NCBI GenBank assembly: GCA_021324735.1
Contig: JAJPIO010000004.1
Coordinates: 124,001-188,000, forward strand
Length of the DNA stretch: 64,000 bases
Direction of reading: 5' to 3'
Source of the DNA: Bacteroidota bacterium
Lineage (GTDB): Bacteria; Bacteroidota; Ignavibacteria; Palsa-1295
The notes under the pieces were generated by a model. The model was given only the letters and a program-made list of their open reading frames with translations, was not told the origin of the DNA and did no database searches. Every line of letters starts with the position of its first letter. Position 1 is the stretch's first letter. This document shows, piece by piece, positions 17,832 through 27,627 of the stretch. The position numbers and the translations under genes were made by a program.

Positions 17832-19634
17832 TCAAACTGCGAGAGTTCGATGCAATTCTTGCACGCTCCTCACATCGCGTTCGCCTTTGCGCAGGGAGCT
17901 AATAGCCGAGACCACACTGGCCGCCGCAGAAAGTGTGGTGATGAACGGCACTTTGTGCTCGACCGCCGCCCAGCCGATCTGGTACTCGGCAATACGAGAG
18001 ATCTCGCCGCTCGGAGTATTGATGACGAGGTTCACTTCATGGTTACGAATAGCGTCCACGATATTCGGGCGTCCCTCACTCACTTTGCGGACTGCTTCCG
18101 TTGGTACTCCATGCTCGCGAAGGAATTTCGCAGTGCCTTCGGTAGCAATGATGCGGAAACCGAGATCGTAGAAACCACGAATAACCTCGACCGATCGGTT
18201 GCGCTTATCGAGATCGCGCAATGAAACGAAGAGTGTGCCTTCTGTCGGCAGCTTCATATTTGCACCGAGGTGGGATTTCAGTATCGCTTCACCGAAATCC
18301 TCGCCGACACCCATCACTTCACCCGTCGAGCGCATTTCAGGACCCAGGAACATGCGTACCCGCGGAAATTTATCGAATGGGAAGACCGACTCTTTAATAG
18401 CAACAAACGGAGTCTCTTTCTTAAAATCTTTAAGACCAAGCTCTTTAAGCGTCCTGCCGACCATCACTTTCGCAGCGACCTTGGCCAGCGGGCGACCTGT
18501 AGCCTTCGATACGAACGGCACCGTGCGGCTCGCGCGCGGATTTACTTCGAGCACATAGACCGTACTATCCTTCAATGCATACTGCACATTGATGAGCCCA
18601 ACAACTTCGAGGGCATTCGCGAGCTTGCGGGTATAGTCAGCGATCTGCTTGTAATTCTCATCCGAGATATAGTATGGCGGAATGACGCTCGAAGAATCGC
18701 CGGAGTGAATGCCAGCCTCTTCAATATGCTGCATGATGCCACCAATAATGACCGTGCCTTCTTTATCGCGAATGGCATCGACATCGAACTCGAACGCATC
18801 CTCTAAAAATCGATCGATAAGAATGGGATGGCTCGGACTAACACCGCGAGCACTTGCCATGTATTCCGCCACCGCCTCCGGGCGGTAACAGATCTCCATT
18901 GCACGGCCCCCGAGAACATAGCTCGGGCGAACGAGCACGGGATATCCAACGCGCTCCGCGACGCGGATCGCCTCATCCGTTTCGAAGGCCGTACCATACG
19001 GTGGGCATTTGATCTTCAGTCTATCGATGAGCTCGCCAAAGCGTTTACGGTCCTCGGCAACATCAATTTGGTCGGGCGCCGTACCGAGGATCGGTACACC
19101 CGCGGCTTCCAATTGCTTAGCGAGCTTGAGCGGCGTTTGACCGCCAAACGTAACGATCACGCCATCCGGTTTTTCGAAATCGAAGACGTTCATCACATCC
19201 TCGAAGGTCAGTGGCTCGAAATAAAGCTTATCGCATGTGTCGTAATCCGTCGAGACCGTCTCGGGATTACAATTGATCATGATCGTCTCGTAGCCCTCCT
19301 CTTCCAGAGCGAGTGCCGCATGGACGCAGCAGTAGTCGAATTCGATCCCCTGGCCGATGCGGTTCGGTCCGCCACCCAGGATCGCCACCTTCTTTTTCGC
19401 AGAGCGTACCGATTCATTCTCCTCTTCATAGGTAGAATAGTGGTACGGCGTCTCTGCGGCAAACTCGGCCGCACACGTATCGACGGTCTTAAAGACGGGT
19501 ACAATACCCATCTCGAGGCGTCGTTTACGGACGTCTTCCTCTGTAATTTTGAAAATATCGGCGATTTGGCGGTCGGAGAAGCCTGCGCGCTTAGCGCGAC
19601 GAAGAAGGTCGGCGGTTATATTAAGTTGGGGCAT
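17832..19634 (-). CDS. carB: Carbamoyl-phosphate synthase large subunit, C-terminal half (carbamate kinase and allosteric domains)
   Basis: The start at 19634 (MPQLNITADLL) is where similarity to CarB resumes; 33 upstream in-frame residues from 19733 do not look like CarB. From there the product has 600 residues. It opens with the end of the oligomerisation domain (LLRRAKRAGF, then VDTCAAEFAA) and continues into the second ATP-grasp unit (GGGPNRIGQGIEFDYCCVHA, then NCNPETVSTDYDTCD, then GGIMQHIEEAGIHSGDSS). It ends with an MGS-like allosteric domain (ATEGTAKFLREHGV, INTPSG). This half phosphorylates carbamate. The other half is encoded 3 kb upstream on the same strand. Confidence 0.93.
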   Translation of the reverse strand: MPQLNITADLLRRAKRAGFSDRQIADIFKITEEDVRKRRLEMGIVPVFKTVDTCAAEFAAETPYHYSTYEEENESVRSAKKKVAILGGGPNRIGQGIEFDYCCVHAALALEEEGYETIMINCNPETVSTDYDTCDKLYFEPLTFEDVMNVFDFEKPDGVIVTFGGQTPLKLAKQLEAAGVPILGTAPDQIDVAEDRKRFGELIDRLKIKCPPYGTAFETDEAIRVAERVGYPVLVRPSYVLGGRAMEICYRPEAVAEYMASARGVSPSHPILIDRFLEDAFEFDVDAIRDKEGTVIIGGIMQHIEEAGIHSGDSSSVIPPYYISDENYKQIADYTRKLANALEVVGLINVQYALKDSTVYVLEVNPRASRTVPFVSKATGRPLAKVAAKVMVGRTLKELGLKDFKKETPFVAIKESVFPFDKFPRVRMFLGPEMRSTGEVMGVGEDFGEAILKSHLGANMKLPTEGTLFVSLRDLDKRNRSVEVIRGFYDLGFRIIATEGTAKFLREHGVPTEAVRKVSEGRPNIVDAIRNHEVNLVINTPSGEISRIAEYQIGWAAVEHKVPFITTLSAAASVVSAISSLRKGERDVRSVQELHRTLAV

Positions 19635-19673
19635 TCGGAGGACTGCAAACAGCAGACAGGGCAAAACTTCTCC

Positions 19674-19693
19674 TGCCATTTTAAGGAATGGCA
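19674..19693. repeat. Perfect 7-bp stem hairpin upstream of the carB C-terminal half
   Basis: TGCCATT at 19674-19680 pairs with AATGGCA at 19687-19693 around a 6-base loop. It lies in the 82-bp gap between the divergent starts of the carB C-half (19634) and a small membrane protein (19717). It could be another REP-type relic or a control element. There is no T-run on either side, so it is not a normal terminator. Confidence 0.4.
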
Positions 19694-19716
19694 CTTCAAA
19701 TGCTCCCGCCCAGCCT

Positions 19717-20058
19717 ATGCTGCCCCTTCTCATAGAAGGCGTTTATTACGGGTTTACCGGTATTTGGCCGATCGTCTCCATTGACTCGTTTATGAAGGTG
19801 ACGGGCCCAAAGACTGATCTGTGGCTGGTCAAAACGGTCGGTGTGCTGGTATTAGCCAGTGGTGCTGCCATGATCGTAGCGTACACCCGGCATAACACGT
19901 CCCCGGATATCCTTCTTCTCGCCCTCGGCGAGGCGTTCTTTCTTTTGCTTATCGATGTGATTTACACCATTAAAAAGATAATTCGCCCTATTTATTTGGC
20001 TGATGCCATAATACAGATCGGCTTCGTAATTTGGATCGTTGCCTACCAACTGAGTTGA
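19717..20058 (+). CDS. Small four-helix membrane protein
   Basis: The start at 19717 (MLPLLIEGVYY) gives 113 residues. Upstream in-frame sequence is basic and overlaps the carB leader, so I exclude it. About four hydrophobic helices are visible. A conserved-looking N-terminal segment (GIWPIVSIDSFMKVTGPKTD) resembles a small uncharacterised membrane protein family seen in many bacteria. No catalytic residues stand out. It is divergent from the carB C-half and precedes the KGG stress-protein gene. The function is unknown. Confidence 0.7.
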   Translation: MLPLLIEGVYYGFTGIWPIVSIDSFMKVTGPKTDLWLVKTVGVLVLASGAAMIVAYTRHNTSPDILLLALGEAFFLLLIDVIYTIKKIIRPIYLADAIIQIGFVIWIVAYQLS

Positions 20059-20172
20059 AGCCTTCTCGGAAGAGCTTTAGAGATGTTAGTTCTTGCTCAT
20101 GACTAAAAAAGAGCATGAGTGATGAGATCGCGCGGAATGTCGATTGTCCGTCTATTTGATGAATTAATTAAT

Positions 20173-20209
20173 CGATCGGAATGGGGTATACTCCCAGCTC
20201 TTCCGATCG
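20173..20209. promoter_or_regulatory. Long inverted repeat upstream of the KGG gene
   Basis: CGATCGGAA at 20173-20181 pairs perfectly with TTCCGATCG at 20201-20209. Inside it, TGGG at 20182-20185 can pair with CCCA just before the closing arm. The element ends 30 bp before the ATG at 20240. It could be an operator for a dimeric regulator or a stem-loop in the 5' leader. There is no T-run after it. Confidence 0.45.
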
Positions 20210-20239
20210 GAGACAATCATCGATAATTATAGAACGATT

Positions 20240-20494
20240 ATGGCAAGAAAAACCAATAGCGGCCGCAGCAACTCCGGCCGTAGTGGCAGTAGCCGGCGTG
20301 GCTTTGCTGCAATGGATCCGGATGAACAACGGCGCATTGCAAGCAAAGGCGGTCGTGCAGCGCACCAGCGAGGAAGCGCACATGAATGGAATTCGCGTGA
20401 GGCCTCAGAGGCCGGTCGCAAAGGCGGTCGTGAGAGCGGCGGTAACCGTCGTAATACTAGCTCGCGGAGCTCTGGAAGAGAGATGCGCGGTTAA
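20240..20494 (+). CDS. KGG-repeat stress-induced small basic protein
   Basis: The product has 84 residues, very rich in Ser, Arg and Gly. It contains FAAMDPDEQRRIASKGGRAA and later SREASEAGRKGGRESGGN. These are two KGG repeats of the type in Bacillus GsiB and fungal con-10-like stress proteins, with the typical M-D-x-x-x-x-R-x-I-A-S-K-G-G start. Members are hydrophilic, disordered and induced by general stress or starvation. The N-terminal 20 residues form a Ser/Arg/Gly tail. A second, larger Ser/Arg-rich gene follows, so the two may share regulation. Confidence 0.85.
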   Translation: MARKTNSGRSNSGRSGSSRRGFAAMDPDEQRRIASKGGRAAHQRGSAHEWNSREASEAGRKGGRESGGNRRNTSSRSSGREMRG

Positions 20495-20647
20495 CGCGCA
20501 TTTGTTCGAGTGAGGGTGCGTATGTGACTTCACGTGCCCTCATTCTTATTTTATCTCTCTGTTCACTCTTTTACTTTTTTTATTCTCTCTTTTTCGATTG
20601 GTTCGTCCTTTGCAAATAATCTCGCCAAAACAAACCAGGAGTTATTT

Positions 20648-21133
20648 ATGCCACGTAAAAAATCAACCGATCCCGAAATGGAAAACGATCGTGCCGAAGA
20701 ACTCGAAGAGCAATACGAGGACGAAGGCATGGGTGAAGACGAAGCCGAAGCTCTTGCGTTCGGTGAATCAGGCGAAAGCCAGACATCAGGCAAGCGCACG
20801 ACTGTGAAGCGCTCGCGCGGCCGCTCGCGTACTGCGACGGGCAGCAAATCCAAAAGTGCACGCGGTGGTAGCGCACGAGGCCGTAGTACAAGCGGTCGGA
20901 GTGCGAGCGGAAAAACCGCAGGCGGTTCACGCGGCAGGTCGTCGTCGCGCAGCGCCAGCTCACGGAATGGATCCTCGGGTAGTCGTTCGCGGAGTGCAAG
21001 TTCACGTAGCGGATCAAGCTCCGGTACTTCGCGCGGACGTTCGTCATCGTCGCGCAGTTCTTCGGGGAGATCCAAGGCCAGCACGGGATCGCGCGGTCGT
21101 TCGAAATCGACCAGCCGCAGAAGTAAGAGCTAG
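20648..21133 (+). CDS. Ser/Arg-rich basic low-complexity protein with acidic N-terminus
   Basis: The start at 20648 (MPRKKSTDPEM) has a good Shine-Dalgarno (AGGAG, 6 bases upstream) and gives 161 residues. An upstream in-frame ATG at 20534 would add a hydrophobic leader without such a site. Residues 9-45 are strongly acidic (ELEEQYEDEGMGEDEAEAL). From about 50 to the end the protein is almost only Ser, Arg, Gly and Lys with many SR, RGRS and SSR repeats, resembling SR-domain or histone-H1-like tails. It may bind nucleic acid or condense with it; this is inference. It is not a known family to me. Confidence 0.75.
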   Translation: MPRKKSTDPEMENDRAEELEEQYEDEGMGEDEAEALAFGESGESQTSGKRTTVKRSRGRSRTATGSKSKSARGGSARGRSTSGRSASGKTAGGSRGRSSSRSASSRNGSSGSRSRSASSRSGSSSGTSRGRSSSSRSSSGRSKASTGSRGRSKSTSRRSKS

Positions 21134-21134
21134 A

Positions 21135-21815
21135 TTAAGGTATCAGTGTCAGCAAATCGGAAAGACATTCGATCTTCGGACCGGTCCAATCATCCTCGGG
21201 ATCGGTCCGATAGTCATTCAGTTGCCCCGAGTTGCGGATCATTACCGTTGAGATACCAAGGGCTTTCGATTGCTTAAGTTCACCGTTATCACCATCGGCC
21301 ACATAGAGGCATTCGGCTGGTTGAACTCCCAACCGCGTAAGCGCGCGTTCGTAGAATTCGGGCATAGGCTTGCGAAGACCTTCATTGCAAGAGAATAACG
21401 GCTGGTCAATAATTGGAGCAAAAGCGATTTTCGGCCAGATCTCTGGCACCTCGGCAGTACAATTGGAAAGAAGCCCAATCTTGAGCCCTCGACCTTTTAA
21501 CTCGGCAATAGTGCTTACAGCGTCTGAACGAGGAGTAAGCCAGGTTTTTGTAAACTCGTGGCGAATAATTACTGCTTGTTCAAGCGCCTCTTCTTTATAG
21601 ATAGCGCTACATTGTTTAGCTGCGGCAGCTATTGATTTAGCGATAGAGCCATGCAGGCCGCTTGCACGATCGTGAAACGTTAGCTTCCACCCTTTAGCAT
21701 ATTCCTCCGGCGGAACACCTAGTACTTCTGCAATCGAAGCATGAAGAGAAAAGACTTGCTCGTTAGTAGGATTATCGACAAGAGTCCCAAAGAGATCGAA
21801 GAGAACAGCTTTCAT
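21135..21815 (-). CDS. HAD-superfamily hydrolase
   Basis: The start at 21815 (MKAVLFDLFGTLVD) places HAD motif I (DLFGT) at the extreme N-terminus. Upstream in-frame codons run into the REP-like element and are excluded. 226 residues follow. Motif II is GLLSNC, a Lys lies in the GLRKPMPEFYERAL segment (motif III), and motif IV is VADGDNGELKQSKALGI. A helical cap lies between motifs I and II. The order resembles haloacid dehalogenase / phosphoglycolate phosphatase-like enzymes. The substrate is unknown. It converges on the Ser/Arg-rich gene with 1 bp between stop codons. Confidence 0.88.
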   Translation of the reverse strand: MKAVLFDLFGTLVDNPTNEQVFSLHASIAEVLGVPPEEYAKGWKLTFHDRASGLHGSIAKSIAAAAKQCSAIYKEEALEQAVIIRHEFTKTWLTPRSDAVSTIAELKGRGLKIGLLSNCTAEVPEIWPKIAFAPIIDQPLFSCNEGLRKPMPEFYERALTRLGVQPAECLYVADGDNGELKQSKALGISTVMIRNSGQLNDYRTDPEDDWTGPKIECLSDLLTLIP

Positions 21816-21842
21816 AGTATGCGACGCGTATAGATGTAGTAT

Positions 21843-21884
21843 GTAGGACAGGCTTTCGAGCCTGTTCGCGGGCTTTCCAGCCCG
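21843..21884 (+). repeat. REP-like double hairpin, left flank of RAYT gene
   Basis: A GTAG tetranucleotide (21843-21846) is followed by a hairpin with stem GACAGGCT / AGCCTGTT (21847-21866) and loop TTCG-like centre, then a second hairpin CGGGCT / AGCCCG (21869-21884). The first 16 bases (GTAGGACAGGCTTT) recur in inverted orientation on the other side of the transposase gene at 22531-22570. GTAG plus an imperfect palindrome is the known organisation of REPs recognised by RAYTs. Confidence 0.75.
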
Positions 21885-21892
21885 CACGCCAG

Positions 21893-22513
21893 CTATCGAG
21901 CCTTTAGCCTAAGTGTTTCGAGGCCATAAAAATTCGGCGAGAGATATGTACCGGGCCAGTCTCGCCAATCATCGACCAATCCCGCCTTAACAGGATTCAT
22001 CAAAATGTAGTACACGACGTTGCCGAGCCGCCCATCGCGTACAACGTCATCGTAATTCTCGTCTTGCCAAAATGCCGTACCGGTCCGACCCAGCACTCGG
22101 TTTGCCTCTCGTGCGGTAAAACCTTTCAGCGATTGCATTACTTGCGACAAGGTCTTTTCACCACACAACTGCGCTACAAAATGCACATGATTTGGCATTA
22201 TCGTATAGGCGATAAGATCGAGAGACCGACCATCGAGGAAGGCAAAGCTCTCTTGGCAGATCGTTCGAATCTCTGGTTGTGCTAAAAATTTTGGGCCATG
22301 CCTTGCGGCATCCAGAACGAAGTCATATTTCTGGAAATAAACAGCCTGCTCTTTCATTTCAGCATTCGATCCTGGATGGAGGAGGTGCAATCGATCTCGC
22401 TCTAATGAACTGACCGTATGGGCCAGCCGATAGGTCACGAAATATGTCGCATCGTCAGGATAAAAATGCGGGAGTTTTCTCCGTGTGGAATTCCAGGGAG
22501 TTGGATTTTCCAT
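21893..22513 (-). mobile_element. REP-associated tyrosine transposase (RAYT), Y1/IS200-like
   Basis: The product has 206 residues. The HUH metal site is MPNHVHF (His109 and His111). The nucleophile is probably Tyr169 in NVVYYILMNPVKAGLV, the usual Y-I-x-x-N-P-V-x-A-G-L-V end of RAYTs. A WQDENYDD segment precedes it. RAYTs cut single-stranded REP hairpins and spread non-autonomous REP/BIME elements. They are typically single-copy and domesticated. The gene is bracketed by two REP-like double hairpins in inverted orientation, and the whole unit lies between the two halves of carB. Confidence 0.9.
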
Positions 22514-22530
22514 TATCGGATATGTTTTGT

Positions 22531-22570
22531 CGGACTAAAGTCCGGTGACAGGCTAAAAAGCCTGTCCTAC
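22531..22570 (-). repeat. REP-like double hairpin, right flank of RAYT gene
   Basis: Read on the minus strand it starts with GTAG (22570-22567), then hairpin GACAGGCT / AGCCTGTC (22566-22547), then hairpin CGGACT / AGTCCG (22544-22531). It begins with the same GTAGGACAGGCTTT as the left flank but points the opposite way. The second-hairpin stem sequence differs from that of the left copy while pairing is kept, which indicates selection on structure. Confidence 0.75.
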
Positions 22571-22581
22571 AATTACGCGCG

Positions 22582-24111
<1,530 letters not shown>

Positions 24112-24124
24112 GTAAGCGGGGTTA

Positions 24125-24146
24125 ACACGGCAGTGCGCCGCCGTGT
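24125..24146. repeat. Hairpin between TonB receptor and carB N-terminal half
   Basis: ACACGGC at 24125-24131 pairs with GCCGTGT at 24140-24146 across an 8-base loop. It lies 14 bp from the carB N-half start codon, in the leader. No T-run follows, so it is not a simple terminator. It may be another REP-like copy or a leader structure. Confidence 0.4.
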
Positions 24147-24170
24147 GCCCTGAATAAAAGAAATGCGGGT

Positions 24171-27074
24171 TTATAGTGTTGGTAAGGTATACGCCGCCCG
24201 TAAAACAGTCAGCCGACCAATGTATGGCGCCCCGATAAACTCCTGATGCTTATAGTCCAGCAGGTTAGTGATGGAAAGTGTAAACAGCAGATTATTCCAC
24301 TGCGCGGCATCGGGACGGTAATTTACCGTGAGGTCCAGAACATGTCGAGCACTGACATCTCCCTCATAATAATTGTCGAGCATCTTAAAACCATCGGACC
24401 ACCGATCGCGCATTTCGAGCACGAGTCCGTGAGCGAGGCCGCTATACCGTGCGGAGACCGAAGCGCGATATTTCGGCATATTCAAAGAGAACGGATTTTG
24501 GAGTAATGAATCCGCACCGGGTCGCAGATCACTGGCGAACCAATAATTCTTATTGAGCCACGAACCCGCAATCGTAAAATCCCATGTATCTGACGCTTTG
24601 ATCTCCGCGATAGCATCGATGCCATAAAATTCGATCGCATTATCGAGATAGCCGCGTGAGCCGATAAGCAGATCGTACGGGTGCATCTCATTTGCGGGCT
24701 GGCCATTGGGCTGAATAACACCGAGCGGAAGCTGGCCTGCGGAAGCGGCAATGGAGCCAGCAATCGTATCCGCCAATGCTGCCCCTAAGACACCACCATG
24801 CGCTTGCAGTGTATCCTTAAACGCCGGATTCGCTAAGAGATATTGCTTGAGCTGTTCCGTATTGATGAACACGTTGGGCGTAAGGGCAACGGTCGTTGCA
24901 ACTACGGAAGTATAATGCGTTTGGTAACCATCCACCTCGAATTGAAATGTCTTCGAAAGGGCGCCCTGATAATCCAACTCGAGCGTTCGCTGATGCTGCG
25001 GTTGAACGCCGGAGATATCGAGTGGAGCTGCGGTCGGGAGGATCGGCATCGTCGTATTGCTCGCGCTATTCAAATTGATGTAGGCAAGATAGGTACTCAC
25101 CTGCTGTGGCGTTGGTGCATTCATATTTTGCAGCACGGACTCGAGCGCCGCAACTCCGGAGGCACCGAGCAGAGTCTGCAGAGTCGCACTGGAAGCGAGT
25201 TTGCCACCGGCCAATTGGGCGAGAGCCGGCCATAACGCTCCTGCAGCTGTATTCGATCTAATAGGCGCGCCGGGACTAAATTTCGAATACATATTATAGG
25301 AACCGTCCCCATTGGCAATGAACGATGTGCCTGCCACATACGGACTCACAAATCTGGCTGTTGTTGCATATTGTAGCGGAAGCCCTTCGCTGCCAAACCC
25401 GTAGATATCCGTCGAGAAGACGATATCCGCAAACATGCGATTCTCTGATGGTAATAGATATGTCTCGTTATACATCGCACGTACGAGATTCAAGCGGTCG
25501 AGATGATAGACCGCTGCCGCACGCGGCGAAAAGATCGGCTTTTGTATTTGATCGCTCGGATCGCTCAGCTTATCGACGCGGCCAGCAAGGACGAGATCGA
25601 GGGTGGAATCCAGCAGCGACGTTTGCGACTGAAGATAGGCGCCCAAGATCGATACATTTGCGTGACCGTCTTCCGGACCATAGAGCGTTGAATCGGTATT
25701 GGGGCGGATAGCCCGAAAATCAGCCCCGTAGGTTAGCTGCTCGTTCGTCCAGGGTGTGTAATGATGCTGCAGTTGTACGCTATACGTTGTTGAATGATCG
25801 GATACCTTTGCGCCGGTTGGCAGAAAGTAAGAATCTTTCGTATCGTTGTGATTAATATCTCCCTGGACGAATAGATCTTTATAATTGAGCCGCCCCTGGA
25901 CGTAATCATACATCCAATTTTTGATCTGTGCGGCACCGAAGTCTTCCGTCAGCGCAACGTCATTGGCGATATTCGTAAGACCGCCAGTTAAATTGAGCGT
26001 CATGTCATCCGAAAACACGGCGTCAGCGCGACCTTCGAACGAATAAAGCTCGAGCGTATAATCGCGACTGCCAATACGTGCAAGGCTGTCCCGCTGTGGC
26101 CCGGCCGGAGTACTTACGAGTGCGGCTTGCGCATTTTTGCGAGCCGTATCTTCTTTCGGATCGTCAGCGATGGGCCAATCATTCGCGCGCAAATAATGTC
26201 CGCTGATCTTGAATGCGAACTTATCACTCAATGCCTGCGCGTGGCGGAAGGCACCATCTATATAGCTCCGCTCTCCACCGGCAAACGAAATGTTGGTACC
26301 CTGCGAGGCGAACGGCGAACGGGAAATAAAGTGAACGACACCGGTTGCTGCATCCGGGCCGTACAATGCCGAGCCGGGACCGCGAATGACCTCTACATGA
26401 TCGATATCATCCGGCACTTGGGGCATAAGAATACCGTAAAATCCGCCGATAGCCGGGACCTCCATAGAATGATAATCATTCATTGTGAGCATATCGCTGC
26501 CGAACACGCTGTGCATGCTTCGGCTGGAATAGGTCGCCATAGCTATGCCCTCACGGCTTACATCGATGCCCGGGACAGTAGCGAGAATATCGGTCGGGGT
26601 AGCAGTAACATGTTCGCGAACAACGGTCGACGGCACGACACTAATAGATGCTGGTGCATGGGTGATCTTTTCCTCGTGGCGGGAAGCCGTAATAACCACA
26701 TCTTCGGAGTTGAGTGGCTGTTCCGACAGCTGAACGTTAAGCGTTGTGGACTCTGCATCCGAAACGTCCGTTTCCTTTTTGATGGATACATATCCCAGAA
26801 GTGAATACGTTACGGAATATTTACCCGGTGTGAGGTTAACGAATTTATACTTTCCTTTTGAATTGGTAAACGTATAATGGCCGAGCGACGTATCCGCCTC
26901 GGACACCACGTGAACCGTAACACCCGGAAGAGGGCTACCATCGGAAGAAGCAAGCACCGCTCCCGTCAGGATGCCACCTTTCGCTTGTACCTCATACGCG
27001 GCAAACAAGCTACAAAAAAGAATTACGATACTGAACGTGTGTTTCAGGCGAAGATTGGTCTTACTTTTTCTCAT
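24171..27074 (-). CDS. TonB-dependent outer-membrane receptor
   Basis: The product has 967 residues. A signal peptide (1-31, ending EVQA) is followed by a carboxypeptidase-regulatory-like domain (about 33-117; [19 protein letters not shown]). The plug comes next (about 125-255; [12 protein letters not shown] and [19 protein letters not shown], with the typical RGP-x-x-x-LYG). The rest is the 22-strand barrel. Two Ala/Gly-rich helical-looking insertions interrupt the barrel (about 620-700 and 735-790); these could be large extracellular loops. Ligand class cannot be told. The end TLPTL lacks the usual terminal Phe. It is divergent from a small gene at 27238. Confidence 0.92.
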   Translation of the reverse strand: MRKSKTNLRLKHTFSIVILFCSLFAAYEVQAKGGILTGAVLASSDGSPLPGVTVHVVSEADTSLGHYTFTNSKGKYKFVNLTPGKYSVTYSLLGYVSIKKETDVSDAESTTLNVQLSEQPLNSEDVVITASRHEEKITHAPASISVVPSTVVREHVTATPTDILATVPGIDVSREGIAMATYSSRSMHSVFGSDMLTMNDYHSMEVPAIGGFYGILMPQVPDDIDHVEVIRGPGSALYGPDAATGVVHFISRSPFASQGTNISFAGGERSYIDGAFRHAQALSDKFAFKISGHYLRANDWPIADDPKEDTARKNAQAALVSTPAGPQRDSLARIGSRDYTLELYSFEGRADAVFSDDMTLNLTGGLTNIANDVALTEDFGAAQIKNWMYDYVQGRLNYKDLFVQGDINHNDTKDSYFLPTGAKVSDHSTTYSVQLQHHYTPWTNEQLTYGADFRAIRPNTDSTLYGPEDGHANVSILGAYLQSQTSLLDSTLDLVLAGRVDKLSDPSDQIQKPIFSPRAAAVYHLDRLNLVRAMYNETYLLPSENRMFADIVFSTDIYGFGSEGLPLQYATTARFVSPYVAGTSFIANGDGSYNMYSKFSPGAPIRSNTAAGALWPALAQLAGGKLASSATLQTLLGASGVAALESVLQNMNAPTPQQVSTYLAYINLNSASNTTMPILPTAAPLDISGVQPQHQRTLELDYQGALSKTFQFEVDGYQTHYTSVVATTVALTPNVFINTEQLKQYLLANPAFKDTLQAHGGVLGAALADTIAGSIAASAGQLPLGVIQPNGQPANEMHPYDLLIGSRGYLDNAIEFYGIDAIAEIKASDTWDFTIAGSWLNKNYWFASDLRPGADSLLQNPFSLNMPKYRASVSARYSGLAHGLVLEMRDRWSDGFKMLDNYYEGDVSARHVLDLTVNYRPDAAQWNNLLFTLSITNLLDYKHQEFIGAPYIGRLTVLRAAYTLPTL

Positions 27075-27237
27075 ACCTTATCGGGATCGCTCCCATGCAT
27101 TCCAAACCAGGGTGAACATTAATACCGTGATAGGCAGCGAACCCATCAAGGCGTTGAAGACCGTACCACAACCATAAACAAAAATAAGGATTTTTGAACT
27201 CGATCGCAAGGTTTTCTCACAACACTTTAAACACCGG

Positions 27238-27495
27238 ATGGATATTACAGGGACGATCGGCTCGGATTGGATGAAACGCATCTCGCCAAACGGCAAGTAC
27301 TCGGATGACCTTTTGCGCTCCTGGCGTGATTATCTGGAAGACGAACTTCGCTCGCGTCTCGGACTTTCGTCCGATCTTACCATCGGCACTCGAACGCAGT
27401 TTACGCTCCCTCGTGATTTCACGCACACCGCCATTGAGATCGAAGCATTCGCCCGCAAAGCGCTGGATACGTTCTTGAATAAGCAAGAACAGTGA
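27238..27495 (+). CDS. Small hypothetical protein
   Basis: The product has 85 residues with balanced charge and no signal peptide. I do not recognise the sequence. SDDLLRSWRDYLEDELRSRL looks like an amphipathic helix and IEIEAFARKALDTFL another, with a short beta-like stretch (TIGTRTQFTLP) between. The reverse-strand reading of the same DNA is poorer in composition. It is followed after 130 bp by a T9SS cargo gene on the same strand. A plain reading is a real small soluble gene. Confidence 0.55.
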   Translation: MDITGTIGSDWMKRISPNGKYSDDLLRSWRDYLEDELRSRLGLSSDLTIGTRTQFTLPRDFTHTAIEIEAFARKALDTFLNKQEQ

Positions 27496-27627
27496 CGGGG
27501 ACGATAGAAGTACAACTTAAAAGCATCTTCGCTACTTGACAAGACTCCCAAAAGCTGTTATATTTGACGATTGCGGATTGAGAACTGGGTGTCTCAAACA
27601 TCAATGCTCATTTGCCCATAATCGTAT

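Noticed and set aside
18828-19784. A 318-residue plus-strand frame opposite the carB C-half
   Set aside because: It lies wholly antisense to a clear CarB coding region and has no family likeness.
20563-21084. A minus-strand open frame across the Ser/Arg-rich gene, 173 residues
   Set aside because: It is an Arg/Glu/Leu/Pro-biased mirror of the repeated codons on the other strand; the plus-strand gene has the ribosome site.
21135-22570. The RAYT with its REPs as the cause of the carB split
   Set aside because: The RAYT unit alone is about 730 bp and lies at one side of a 2.9-kb gap; the HAD, KGG and SR genes are not part of it. The order of events cannot be read from one genome.
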